This document shows positions 1 to 14,741 of a stretch of DNA of 64,000 bases, piece by piece. Made by a program: the position numbers and the translations under genes. The stretch is taken from positions 64,501 through 128,500 of the forward strand of contig NC_080063.1 of the NCBI RefSeq assembly GCF_026212465.1. The letters are read 5' to 3'. How positions within the stretch are numbered: position 1 is the stretch's first letter; each line of letters begins with the position of its first letter. The notes beneath the pieces are model-generated. The model had not been told where the DNA came from, searched no databases, and worked only from the letters and a program-made list of their open reading frames with translations. The stretch comes from Amaranthus tricolor. Lineage: Eukaryota; Streptophyta; Magnoliopsida; Caryophyllales; Amaranthaceae.

Positions 1-1026
1 TGAACAAGGATCAATGATCAATGAAGAATGAACGATGAAGAATGAACAAGGATCAATTATCAATGAAAAATGAAGAATGAACGATGAAGAATGAACAAGG
101 ATCAATGATCAATGAAGAATGAACGATGAAGAATGAACAAGGATCAATGATCAATGAAGAATGAACGATGAAGAATGAACAAGGATTAATGGTCAATGAC
201 GAATGAACGATGAAGAATGAACAAGGATCAATGATCAATGACGAATGAACGATGAAGAATGAACGAGGATCAATGATCAATGACGAATGAACGATGAAGA
301 ATGAACAAGGATCAATGATCAATGAAGAATGAACGATGAAGAATGAACAAGGATCAATGCTCAATATCGAATGAACGATGAAGAATGAACAAGGATCAAT
401 GATCAATGAAGAATGAACGATGAAGAATAAACAAGGATCCATGATCAATGAAGAATGAACGATGAAGAATGAACAAGGATCAATGGTTAATGACGAATGA
501 ACGATGAAGAATGAACAAGGATCAATGATCAATGACGAATGAACGATGAAGAATGAACAAGGATCAATGCTCAATATCGAATGAACGATGAAGAATGAAC
601 AAGGATCAATGATCTATGAAGAATGAACGATGAAGAATGAACAAGGATTAATGGTCAACGACGAATGAACGATGAAGAATGAACAAGGATCAATGATCAA
701 TGAAGAATGAACGATGAAGAATGAACAAGGATCAATGCTCAATATCGAATGAACGATGAAGAATGAACAAGGATCAATGATCAATGAAGAATGAACGATG
801 AAGAATAAACAAGGATCCATGATCAATGAAGAATGAACGATGAAGAATGAACAAGGATCAATGGTTAATGACGAATGAACGATGAAGAATGAACAAGGAT
901 CAATGATCAATGACGAATGAACGATGAAGAATGAACAAGGATCAATGCTCAATATCGAATGAACGATGAAGAATGAACAAGGATCAATGATCTATGAAGA
1001 ATGAACGATGAAGAATGAACAAGGAT
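1..1026. repeat. Higher-order duplication, copy 1 (partner 9355-10380)
   Basis: The first 1,026 bases reappear at an offset of 9,354 bp. Both copies carry the same rare variants in the same order, including a GATCAATTATCAATG stretch followed by AAAATGAAG. One clear difference was noticed, AAACAAGGATCC against AAACAACGATCC (about 9788). Agreement stops near 1027/10381, where TTAATGG is replaced by TCAATGA. The match may extend left of the window. Confidence 0.85.
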
Positions 1027-2547
1027 TAATGGTCAACGACGAATGAACGATGAAGAATGAACAAGGATCAATGCTCAATGAAGAATGAACGATGAAGAAT
1101 GAACAACGATCAATGATCAATGAAGAATGAACGATGAAGAATGAAGAAGGATTATTGGTCAATGACGAATGAACGATGAAGAATGAACAAGGATCATTGA
1201 TCAATGACGAATGAACGATGAAGAATGAACGAGGATCAATGATCAATGACGAATGAACGATGAAGAATGAACAAGGATCAATGATCAATGAAGAATGAAC
1301 GATGAAGAATGAACAAGGATCAATGCTCAGTATCGAATGAACGATGAAGAATGAACAAGGATCAATGATCAATGAAGAATGAACGATGAAGAATAAACAA
1401 GGATCAATGATCAATGAAGAATGAACGATGAAGAATGAACAAGGATTAATGGTCAATGACGAATGAACGATGAAGAATGAACAAGGATCAATGATCAATA
1501 TCGAATGAACGATGAAGAATGAACAAGGATCAATGATCAATGAAGAATCAACGATAAAAAATGAACAAGCATCAATAATCAATGAAGAATGAACGACGAA
1601 GAATGAATAAGGATCAATGATCAATGACGAATGAACGATGAAAATGAACAAGGATTAATGATCAATGACGAATGAACGATGAAGAAAGAACAAGGATTAA
1701 TGATCAATGAAGAATGAACGATGAAGAATGAACAAGGATTAATGGTCAATGACGAATGAACGATGAAGAATGAACAAGGAACAATGATCAATGACGAATG
1801 AACGATGAAGAATGAACATGGATCAATGATCAATGAAGAATGAACGATGAAGAATGAACAAGGATCAATGATCAATGAAGAATGAATAACGATCAATGAT
1901 CAATGACGAATGAACGATGAAGAATGAACAAGGATCAATGATCAATGAAGAATGAACGATGAAGAATAAACAAGGATCCATGATCAATGAAGAATGAACG
2001 ATGAAGAATGAACAAGGATCAATGGTCAATGACGAATGAACGATGAAGAATGAACAAGGATCAATGATCGATGAAGAATGAACAAGGATCAATGATCAAT
2101 ATCGAATGAACGATGAAGAATGAACAAGGATCAATGATCAATGAAGAATCAACGATAAAGAATGAACAAGGATCAATAATCAATGAAGAATGAACGACGA
2201 AGAATGAATAAGGATCAATGATCAATGACGAATGAACGATGAAAATGAACAAGGATTAATGATCAATGACGAATGAACGATGAAGAATGAACAAGGATTA
2301 ATGATCAATGAAGAATAAACGATGAAGAATGAACAAGGATTAATGGTCAATGACGAATGAACGATGAAGAATGAACAAGGAACAATGATCAATGACGAAT
2401 GAACGATGAAGAATGAACATGGATCAATGATCAATATCGAATGAACGATGAAGAATGAACAAGGATCAATGATCAATGAAGAATGAACGATGAAGAATGA
2501 ACAAGGATCATTGATCAATGACGAATGAACGATGAATAATGAACAAA

Positions 2548-5500
2548 GATCAATGATCAATGAAGAATGAACGATGAAGAATAAACAAGGATCCATGATC
2601 AATGAAGAATGAACGATGAAGAATGAACAAGGATCAATGGTTAATGACGAATGAACGATGAAGAATGAACAAGGATCAATGATCAATGACGAATGAACGA
2701 TGAAGAATGAACAAGGATCAATGCTCAATATCGAATGAACGATGAAGAATGAACAAGGATCAATGATCTATGAAGAATGAACGATGAAGAATGAACAAGG
2801 ATTAATGGTCAACGACGAATGAACGATGAAGAATGAACAAGGATCAATGCTCAATGAAGAATGAACGATGAAGAATGAACAACGATCAATGATCAATGAA
2901 GAATGAACGATGAAGAATGAAGAAGGATTATTGGTCAATGACGAATGAACGATGAAGAATGAACAAGGATCATTGATCAATGACGAATGAACGATGAAGA
3001 ATGAACGAGGATCAATGATCAATGACGAATGAACGATGAAGAATGAACAAGGATCAATGATCAATGAAGAATGAACGATGAAGAATGAACAAGGATCAAT
3101 GCTCAGTATCGAATGAACGATGAAGAATGAACAAGGATCAATGATCAATGAAGAATCAACGATAAAGAATGAACAAGGATCAATGATCAATGAAGAATGA
3201 ACGATGAAGAATGAATAAGGATCAATGATCAATGATGAATGAACGATGAAGAATGAACAAGGATCAATGATAAATGACGAATGAACGATGAAGAATGAGC
3301 AAGGATTAATGATCAATGAAGAATGAACGATGAACAATGAACAAGGAGTAATGGTCAATGACGAATGAACGATGAAGAATGAACAAGGAACAATGATCAA
3401 TGACGAATGAACGATGAAGAATGAACATGGATCAATGATCAATGAAGAATGAACGATGAAGAATGAACAACGATCAATGATCAATGAAGAATGAACAATG
3501 AAGAATGAATAACGATCAATGATCAATGACGAATGAACGATGAAGAATGAACAAGGATCAATGATCAATGAAGAATGAACGATGAAGAATGAACAAGGAG
3601 TAATGGTCAATGACGAATGAACGATGAAGAATGAACAAGGATCAATGATCAATGACGAATGAACGATGAAGAATGAACATGGATCAATGATCAATGACGA
3701 ATGAACGATGAAGAATGAACAAGGATCAATGATCAATGAAGAATGAACGATGAAGAATGAACAAGGATCAATGGTCAATGATGAATGAACGATGAAGAAT
3801 GAACAAGGATCAATGATCGATGAAGAATGAACAAGGATCAATGATCAATGAAGAATGAACGATGAAGAATGAACAAGGATCAATTGTCAATGACGAATGA
3901 ACGATGAAGAATGAACAAAGATCAATGATCAAAGAAGAATGAATGATGAAGAATGAACAAGGATTAATGGTCAATTACGAATGAACGATGAAGAATGAAC
4001 AAGGATCAATGATCAATGAAGAATGAACGATGAAGAATGAACAAGGATCAATGATCAATGAAGAATGAACGATGAAGAATGAATAAGGATCAATGATGAA
4101 TGACGAATGAACGATGAAGAATGAACGAGGATCAATGATCAATGACGAATGAACGATGAAGAATGAACAAAGATCAATGATCAATGACGAATGAACGATG
4201 AAGAATGAATAAGGATCAATGATCAATGACGAATGAACGATGAAGAATGAACAAGGATCAATGATCAATGACGAATGAACGATGAAGAATGAACAAGGAT
4301 CAATGATCAATGACAAATGAACGATGAAGAATGAACAAGGATCAATGATCAATGACGAATGACCAATGAAGAATTAACAAGGATCAATGATCAATGAAGA
4401 ATGTACGATGAAGAATGAACAAGGATTAATGGTCAATGTCGAATGAATGAACGATGAAGAATGAACAAGGAGTAATGGTCAATGACGAATGAACGATGAA
4501 GAATGAACAAGGATCAATGATCGTTGAAGAATGAACAAGGATCAATGATCAATTACGAATGAACGATGAAGAATGAACAAGGATCAATGATCAATGAAGA
4601 ATGAATAAGGAGTAATGGTCAATGACGAATGAACGATGAAGAATGAACAAGGATCAATGATCAATGACGAATGAACGATGAAGAATGAACAAGGATCAAT
4701 GATCAATGAAGAATGAACGATGAAGAATGAACAAGGATCAATGATCAATGAAGAATGAACGATGAAGAATGAACAAGGATCAATGGTCAATGACGAAAGA
4801 ACGATGAAGAATGAACAAGGATCAATGATCGATGAAGAATGAACAAGGATCAATGATCAATGAAGAATGAACGATGAAGAATGAACAAGGATCAATGGTC
4901 AATGACGACTGAACGATGAAGAATGAACAAAGATCAATGATCAAAGAAGAATGAACGATGAAGAATGAACAAGGATTAATGGTCAATTACTAATGAACGA
5001 TAAAGAATGAACAAGGATTAATGATCAATGAAGAATGAACGATGAAGAATGAACAAGCATCAATGATCAATGAAGAATGAACGATGAAGAATGAACAAGG
5101 ATCAATGCTCAATATAGAATGAACGATGAAGAATGAACAAGGATCAATGATCAATGAAGAATCAACGATGAAGAATGAAAAAGGATCAATGATCAATGAA
5201 GAATGAACAAGGAGTAATGGTCAATGACGAATGAACGATGTAGAATGAACAAGGATCAATGATCAATGACGAATGAACGATGAAGAATGAACAAGGATCA
5301 ATGATCAATGAAGAATGAACGATGAAGAATGAACAAGGATCAATGATCAATGAAGAATGAACGATGAAGAATGAACAAGGATCAATGGTCAATGACGAAT
5401 GAACGATGAAGAATGAACAAGGATCAATGATCGATGAAGAATGAACAAGGATCAATGATCAATGAAGAATGAACGATGAAGAATGAACAAGGATCAATGG

Positions 5501-6311
5501 TCAATGACGACTGAACGATGAAGAATGAACAAAGATCAATGATCAAAGAAGAATGAACGATGAAGAATGAACAAGGATTAATGGTCAATTACGAATGAAC
5601 GATAAAGAATGAACAAGGATCAATGATCAATGAAGAATGAACGATGAAGAATGAACAAGCATCAATGATCAATGAAGAATGAACGATGAAGAATGAACAA
5701 GGATCAATGCTCAATATAGAATCAATGATGAAGAATGAACAAGGATCAATGATGAATGAAGAATGAACGATGAAGAATGAACAAGGATTAATGGTCAATG
5801 ACGAATGAACGATGAAGAATGAACAAGGATCAATGATCAATGACGAATGAACGATGAAGAATGAACAAGGATCAATGATCAATGAAGAATGAACGATGAA
5901 GAATGAACAAGGATCAATGATCAATGAAGAATGAACGATGAAGAATGAAAAAGGATCAATGATCAATGACGAATGAACGATGAAGAATGAACAAGGATCA
6001 ATAATCAATGAAGAATGAACGATGAAGAATGAACAAGGATCAATGCTCAATATCGAATGAACGATGAAGAATGAACAAGGATCAATGATCAATGAAGAAT
6101 GAACGATGAAGAATAAACAAGGATCAATGATCAATGAAGAATGAACGATGAAGAATGAACAAGGATCAATGGTCAATGACGAATGAACGATGAAGAATGA
6201 ACAAGGATCAATGATCAATGAAGAATTAAAGATGAAGAATGAACAAGGATCAATGCTCAATATCGAATGAACGATGAAGAATGAACAAGGATCAATGATC
6301 AATGAAGAATG
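2548..6311. repeat. Paralogous segment holding the empty target site of the LTR concatemer
   Basis: Bases 2548-3185 match 14109-14746 at an offset of 11,561, and bases 3181 to about 6311 match 19977 to about 23107 at an offset of 16,796. The offsets differ by 5,235, which equals the 5,230-bp insertion plus a 5-bp target duplication. Here the satellite runs uninterrupted through CAATG at 3181-3185. Shared rare variants include GCTCAGTATC near 3104/14665 and GTCGAATGAATGAACG near 4438/21234. A few single-base differences exist, for example GATGAATG at 5751 against GATCAATG in the partner. Confidence 0.88.
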
Positions 6312-8620
6312 AACGATGAAGAATAAACAAGGATCAATGATCAATGAAGAATGAACGATGAAGAATGAACAAGGAACAATGATCAATGACGAATGAACGA
6401 TGAAGAATGAACATGGATCAATGATCAATGAAGAATGAACGATGAAGAATGAACAAGGATCAATGATCAATATCGAATGAACGATGAAGAATGAACAAGG
6501 ATCAATGATCAATGAAGAATGAACGATGAAGAATGAACAAGGATCATTGATCAATGACGAATGAACGATGAATAATGAACAAAGATCAATGATCAATGAA
6601 GAATGAACGATGAAGAATGAACAAGGATTAATGGTCAATGACGAATGAACGATGAAGAATGAACAAGGATCAATGATCAATGACGAATGAACGATGAAGA
6701 ATGAACAAGGATCAATGATCAATGAAGAATGAACGATGAAGAATGAACAAGGATCAATGATCAATGAAGAATGAACGATGAAGAATGAACAAGGATCAAT
6801 GGTCAATGACGAAAGAACGATGAAGAATGAACAAGGATCAATGATCGATGAAGAATGAACAAGGATCAATGATCAATGAAGAATGAACGATGAAGAATGA
6901 ACAAGGATCAATGGTCAATGACGACTGAACGATGAAGAATGAACAAAGATCAATGATCAAAGAAGAATGAACGATGAAGAATGAACAAGGATTAATGGTC
7001 AATTACTAATGAACGATAAAGAATGAACAAGGATTAATGATCAATGAAGAATGAACGATGAAGAATGAACAAGCATCAATGATCAATGAAGAATGAACGA
7101 TGAAGAATGAACAAGGATCAATGCTCAATATAGAATGAACGATGAAGAATGAACAAGGATCAATGATCAATGAAGAATCAACGATGAAGAATGAAAAAGG
7201 ATCAATGATCAATGAAGAATGAACAAGGAGTAATGGTCAATGACGAATGAACGATGTAGAATGAACAAGGATCAATGATCAATGACGAATGAACGATGAA
7301 GAATGAACAAGGATCAATGATCAATGAAGAATGAACGATGAAGAATGAACAAGGATCAATGATCAATGAAGAATGAACGATGAAGAATGAACAAGGATCA
7401 ATGGTCAATGACGAATGAACGATGAAGAATGAACAAGGATCAATGATCGATGAAGAATGAACAAGGATCAATGATCAATGAAGAATGAACGATGAAGAAT
7501 GAACAAGGATCAATGGTCAATGACGACTGAACGATGAAGAATGAACAAAGATCAATGATCAAAGAAGAATGAACGATGAAGAATGAACAAGGATTAATGG
7601 TCAATTACGAATGAACGATAAAGAATGAACAAGGATCAATGATCAATGAAGAATGAACGATGAAGAATGAACAAGGATCAATGCTCAATATAGAATCAAT
7701 GATGAAGAATGAACAAGGATCAATGATCAATGAAGAATGAACGATGAAGAATGAACAAGGATTAATGGTCAATGACGAATGAACGATGAAGAATGAACAA
7801 GGATCAATGATCAATGACGAATGAACGATGAAGAATGAACAAGGATCAATGATCAATGAAGAATGAACGATGAAGAATGAACAAGGATCAATGATCAATG
7901 AAGAATGAACGATGAAGAATGAAAAAGGATCAATGATCAATGACGAATGAACGATGAAGAATGAACAAGGATCAATAATCAATGAAGAATGAACGATGAA
8001 GAATGAACAAGGATCAATGCTCAATATCGAATGAACGATGAAGAATGAACAAGGATCAATGATCAATGAAGAATGAACGATGAAGAATAAACAAGGATCA
8101 ATGATCAATGAAGAATGAACGATGAAGAATGAACAAGGATCAATGGTCAATGACGAATGAACGATGAAGAATGAACAAGGATCAATGATCAATGAAGAAT
8201 TAAAGATGAAGAATGAACAAGGATCAATGCTCAATATCGAATGAACGATGAAGAATGAACAAGGATCAATGATCAATGAAGAATGAACGATGAAGAATAA
8301 ACAAGGATCAATGATCAATGAAGAATGAACGATGAAGAATGAACAAGGAACAATGATCAATGACGAATGAACGATGAAGAATGAACATGGATCAATGATC
8401 AATGAAGAATGAACGATGAAGAATGAACAAGGATCAATGATCAATATCGAATGAACGATGAAGAATGAACAAGGATCAATGATCAATGAAGAATGAACGA
8501 TGAAGAATGAACAAGGATCATTGATCAATGACGAATGAACGATGAATAATGAACAAAGATCAATGATCAATGAAGAATGAACGATGAAGAATGAACAAGG
8601 ATTAATGGTCAATGACGAAT
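4620..8620. repeat. Tandem higher-order repeat, period 2,016 then 1,974 bp
   Basis: Variants in about 4620-5650 recur 2,016 bp later (48 x 42). From about 5701 the same series continues at 1,974 bp (47 x 42), for example GAATTAAAG at 6223 and again at 8197. The change of exactly 42 bp shows that one copy gained or lost a single unit near 5650/7660. Boundaries are approximate because the neighbouring satellite is similar. Confidence 0.75.
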
Positions 8621-9354
8621 GAACGATGAAGAATGAACAAGGATCAATGATCAATGACGAATGAACGATGAAGAATGAACAAGGATCAATGATCAATGAA
8701 GAATGAACGATGAAGAATAAACAAGGATCAATGATCAATGAAGAATGAACGATGAAGAATGAACAAGGATTAATGGTCAATGACGAATGAACGATGAAGA
8801 ATGAACAAGGATCAATGATCAATATCGAATGAACGATGAAGAATGAACAAGGATCAATGATCAATGAAGAATGAACGATGAAGAATGAACAAGGATTAAT
8901 GGTCAATGACGAATGAACGATGAAGAATGAACAAGGATCAATGATCAATGATCAATGATGAATGAACGATGAAGAATGAACGAGGATCAATGATCAATGA
9001 CGAATGAACGATGAAGAATGAACAAGGATCAATGATCAATGAAGAATGAACGATGAAGAATGAACAAGGAGTAATGGTCAATGACGAATGAACGATGAAG
9101 AATGAACAAGGATCATTGATCGTTGAAGAATGAACAAGGATCAATGATCAATTACGAATGAACGATGAAGAATGAACAAGGATCAATGATCAATGAAAAA
9201 TGAACAAGGAGTAATGGTCAATGACGAATGAATGATGAAGAATGAACAAGGATCAATGATCAATGAAGAATGAACGATGAAGATTGAACAAGGATCAATG
9301 GTCAATGACGAATGAACGATGAAGAATGAACAAGGATCAATGATCGATGAAGAA

Positions 9355-10380
9355 TGAACAAGGATCAATGATCAATGAAGAATGAACGATGAAGAATGAA
9401 CAAGGATCAATTATCAATGAAAAATGAAGAATGAACGATGAAGAATGAACAAGGATCAATGATCAATGAAGAATGAACGATGAAGAATGAACAAGGATCA
9501 ATGATCAATGAAGAATGAACGATGAAGAATGAACAAGGATTAATGGTCAATGACGAATGAACGATGAAGAATGAACAAGGATCAATGATCAATGACGAAT
9601 GAACGATGAAGAATGAACGAGGATCAATGATCAATGACGAATGAACGATGAAGAATGAACAAGGATCAATGATCAATGAAGAATGAACGATGAAGAATGA
9701 ACAAGGATCAATGCTCAATATCGAATGAACGATGAAGAATGAACAAGGATCAATGATCAATGAAGAATGAACGATGAAGAATAAACAACGATCCATGATC
9801 AATGAAGAATGAACGATGAAGAATGAACAAGGATCAATGGTTAATGACGAATGAACGATGAAGAATGAACAAGGATCAATGATCAATGACGAATGAACGA
9901 TGAAGAATGAACAAGGATCAATGCTCAATATCGAATGAACGATGAAGAATGAACAAGGATCAATGATCTATGAAGAATGAACGATGAAGAATGAACAAGG
10001 ATTAATGGTCAACGACGAATGAACGATGAAGAATGAACAAGGATCAATGATCAATGAAGAATGAACGATGAAGAATGAACAAGGATCAATGCTCAATATC
10101 GAATGAACGATGAAGAATGAACAAGGATCAATGATCAATGAAGAATGAACGATGAAGAATAAACAAGGATCCATGATCAATGAAGAATGAACGATGAAGA
10201 ATGAACAAGGATCAATGGTTAATGACGAATGAACGATGAAGAATGAACAAGGATCAATGATCAATGACGAATGAACGATGAAGAATGAACAAGGATCAAT
10301 GCTCAATATCGAATGAACGATGAAGAATGAACAAGGATCAATGATCTATGAAGAATGAACGATGAAGAATGAACAAGGAT
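9355..10380. repeat. Higher-order duplication, copy 2 (partner 1-1026)
   Basis: This is the second copy of the segment at the left edge. The stretch corresponding to 614-952 also occurs a third time at 13951-14289, so this variant series has been duplicated more than once inside block 1. Confidence 0.85.
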
Positions 10381-10949
10381 CAATGATCAATGAAGAATGA
10401 ACGATGAAGAATGAACAAGGATCATTGATCAATGACGAATGAACAAGGAGTAATGGTCAATGACGAATGAACGATGTAGAATGAACAAGGATCAATGATC
10501 AATGACGAATGAACGATGAAGAATGAACAAGGATCAATGATCAATGAAGAATGAACGATGAAGAATGAACAAGGATCAATGATCAATGAAGAATGAACGA
10601 TGAAGAATGAACAAGGATCAATGGTCAATGACGAATGAACGATGAAGAATGAACAAGGATCAATGATCGATGAAGAATGAACAAGGATCAATGATCAATG
10701 AAGAATGAACGATGAAGAATGAACAAGGATCAATGGTCAATGACGACTGAACGATGAAGAATGAACAAAGATCAATGATCAAAGAAGAATGAACGATGAA
10801 GAATGAACAAGGATTAATGGTCAATTACGAATGAACGATAAAGAATGAACAAGGATCAATGATCAATGAAGAATGAACGATGAAGAATGAACAAGCATCA
10901 ATGATCAATGAAGAATGAACGATGAAGAATGAACAAGGATCAATGCTCA

Positions 10950-13389
10950 ATATAGAATCAATGATGAAGAATGAACAAGGATCAATGATCAATGAAGAAT
11001 GAACGATGAAGAATGAACAAGGATTAATGGTCAATGACGAATGAACGATGAAGAATGAACAAGGATCAATGATCAATGACGAATGAACGATGAAGAATGA
11101 ACAAGGATCAATGATCAATGAAGAATGAACGATGAAGAATGAACAAGGATCAATGATCAATGAAGAATGAACGATGAAGAATGAAAAAGGATCAATGATC
11201 AATGACGAATGAACGATGAAGAATGAACAAGGATCAATAATCAATGAAGAATGAACGATGAAGAATGAACAAGGATCAATGCTCAATATCGAATGAACGA
11301 TGAAGAATGAACAAGGATCAATGATCAATGAAGAATGAACGATGAAGAATAAACAAGGATCAATGATCAATGAAGAATGAACGATGAAGAATGAACAAGG
11401 ATCAATGGTCAATGACGAATGAACGATGAAGAATGAACAAGGATCAATGATCAATGAAGAATTAAAGATGAAGAATGAACAAGGATCAATGCTCAATATC
11501 GAATGAACGATGAAGAATGAACAAGGATCAATGATCAATGAAGAATGAACGATGAAGAATAAACAAGGATCAATGATCAATGAAGAATGAACGATGAAGA
11601 ATGAACAAGGAACAATGATCAATGACGAATGAACGATGAAGAATGAACATGGATCAATGATCAATGAAGAATGAACGATGAAGAATGAACAAGGATCAAT
11701 GATCAATATCGAATGAACGATGAAGAATGAACAAGGATCAATGATCAATGAAGAATGAACGATGAAGAATGAACAAGGATCATTGATCAATGACGAATGA
11801 ACGATGAATAATGAACAAAGATCAATGATCAATGAAGAATGAACGATGAAGAATGAACAAGGATTAATGGTCAATTACTAATGAACGATAAAGAATGAAC
11901 AAGGATTAATGATCAATGAAGAATGAACGATGAAGAATGAACAAGCATCAATGATCAATGAAGAATGAACGATGAAGAATGAACAAGGATCAATGCTCAA
12001 TATAGAATGAACGATGAAGAATGAACAAGGATCAATGATCAATGAAGAATCAACGATGAAGAATGAAAAAGGATCAATGATCAATGAAGAATGAACGATG
12101 AAGAATGAACAAGGATCAATGATCAATGAAGAATGAACGATGAAGAATGAACAAGGATTAATGGTTAATGACGAATGAACGATGAAGAATGAACAAGGAT
12201 CAATGATCAATGACGAATGAACGATGAAGAATGAACAAGGATCAATGCTCAATATCGAATCAATGATGAAGAATGAACAAGGATCAATGATCAATGAAGA
12301 ATGAACGATGAAGAATGAACAAGGATTAATGGTCAATGACGAATGAACGATGAAGAATGAACAAGGATCAATGATCAATGACGAATGAACGATGAAGAAT
12401 GAACAAGGATCAATGATCAATGAAGAATGAACGATGAAGAATGAACAAGGATCAATGATCAATGAAGAATGAACGATGAAGAATGAAAAAGGATCAATGA
12501 TCAATGACGAATGAACGATGAAGAATGAACAAGGATCAATAATCAATGAAGAATGAACGATGAAGAATGAACAAGGATCAATGCTCAATATCGAATGAAC
12601 GATGAAGAATGAACAAGGATCAATGATCAATGAAGAATGAACGATGAAGAATAAACAAGGATCAATGATCAATGAAGAATGAACGATGAAGAATGAACAA
12701 GGATCAATGGTCAATGACGAATGAACGATGAAGAATGAACAAGGATCAATGATCAATGAAGAATTAAAGATGAAGAATGAACAAGGATCAATGCTCAATA
12801 TCGAATGAACGATGAAGAATGAACAAGGATCAATGATCAATGAAGAATGAACGATGAAGAATAAACAAGGATCAATGATCAATGAAGAATGAACGATGAA
12901 GAATGAACAAGGAACAATGATCAATGACGAATGAACGATGAAGAATGAACATGGATCAATGATCAATGAAGAATGAACGATGAAGAATGAACAAGGATCA
13001 ATGATCAATATCGAATGAACGATGAAGAATGAACAAGGATCAATGATCAATGAAGAATGAACGATGAAGAATGAACAAGGATCATTGATCAATGACGAAT
13101 GAACGATGAATAATGAACAAAGATCAATGATCAAAGAAGAATGAACGATGAAGAATGAACAAGGATTAATGGTCAATTACTAATGAACGATAAAGAATGA
13201 ACAAGGATTAATGATCAATGAAGAATGAACGATGAAGAATGAACAAGCATCAATGATCAATGAAGAATGAACGATGAAGAATGAACAAGGATCAATGCTC
13301 AATATAGAATGAACGATGAAGAATGAACAAGGATCAATGATCAATGAAGAATCAACGATGAAGAATGAAAAAGGATCAATGATCAATGA
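10950..13389. repeat. Tandem higher-order repeat, period 1,302 bp
   Basis: About 10950-12087 matches about 12252-13389 at a constant offset of 1,302 bp (31 x 42). Both copies share GAATCAATGATGAAG near 10956/12258, the variant GAATTAAAG, and the junction TCAATTACTAATGAACG near 11871/13173. A few single-base differences exist, for example AATATAGAATC against AATATCGAATC. Confidence 0.75.
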
Positions 13390-14741
13390 AGAATGAACAA
13401 GGAGTAATGGTCAATGACGAATGAACGATGTAGAATGAACAAGGATCAATGATCAATGACGAATGAACGATGAAGAATGAACAAGGATCAATGATCAATG
13501 AAGAATGAACGATGAAGAATGAACAAGGATCAATGATCAATGAAGAATGAACGATGAAGAATGAACAAGGATCAATGGTCAATGACGAATGAACGATGAA
13601 GAATGAACAAGGATCAATGATCGATGAAGAATGAACAAGGATCAATGATCAATGAAGAATGAACGATGAAGAATGAACAAGGATCAATGGTCAATGACGA
13701 CTGAACGATGAAGAATGAACAAAGATCAATGATCAATGAAAAATGAAGAATGAACGATGAAGAATGAACAAGGATCAATGATCAATGAAGAATGAACGAT
13801 GAAGAATGAACAAGGATCAATGGTTAATGACGAATGAACGATGAAGAATGAACAAGGATCAATGATCAATGACGAATGAACGATGAAGAATGAACAAGGA
13901 TCAATGCTCAATATCGAATGAACGATGAAGAATGAACAAGGATCAATGATCTATGAAGAATGAACGATGAAGAATGAACAAGGATTAATGGTCAACGACG
14001 AATGAACGATGAAGAATGAACAAGGATCAATGATCAATGAAGAATGAACGATGAAGAATGAACAAGGATCAATGCTCAATATCGAATGAACGATGAAGAA
14101 TGAACAAGGATCAATGATCAATGAAGAATGAACGATGAAGAATAAACAAGGATCCATGATCAATGAAGAATGAACGATGAAGAATGAACAAGGATCAATG
14201 GTTAATGACGAATGAACGATGAAGAATGAACAAGGATCAATGATCAATGACGAATGAACGATGAAGAATGAACAAGGATCAATGCTCAATATCGAATGAA
14301 CGATGAAGAATGAACAAGGATCAATGATCTATGAAGAATGAACGATGAAGAATGAACAAGGATTAATGGTCAACGACGAATGAACGATGAAGAATGAACA
14401 AGGATCAATGCTCAATGAAGAATGAACGATGAAGAATGAACAACGATCAATGATCAATGAAGAATGAACGATGAAGAATGAAGAAGGATTATTGGTCAAT
14501 GACGAATGAACGATGAAGAATGAACAAGGATCATTGATCAATGACGAATGAACGATGAAGAATGAACGAGGATCAATGATCAATGACGAATGAACGATGA
14601 AGAATGAACAAGGATCAATGATCAATGAAGAATGAACGATGAAGAATGAACAAGGATCAATGCTCAGTATCGAATGAACGATGAAGAATGAACAAGGATC
14701 AATGATCAATGAAGAATCAACGATAAAGAATGAACAAGGAT

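Noticed and set aside
53..574. Minus-strand open frames with a 14-residue repeat here and throughout all satellite blocks, as genes
   Set aside because: They are the stop-free reading of a 42-bp tandem repeat. Boundaries fall at 1-, 7- or 14-bp changes, there is no non-repetitive coding part, and many start at non-ATG codons.
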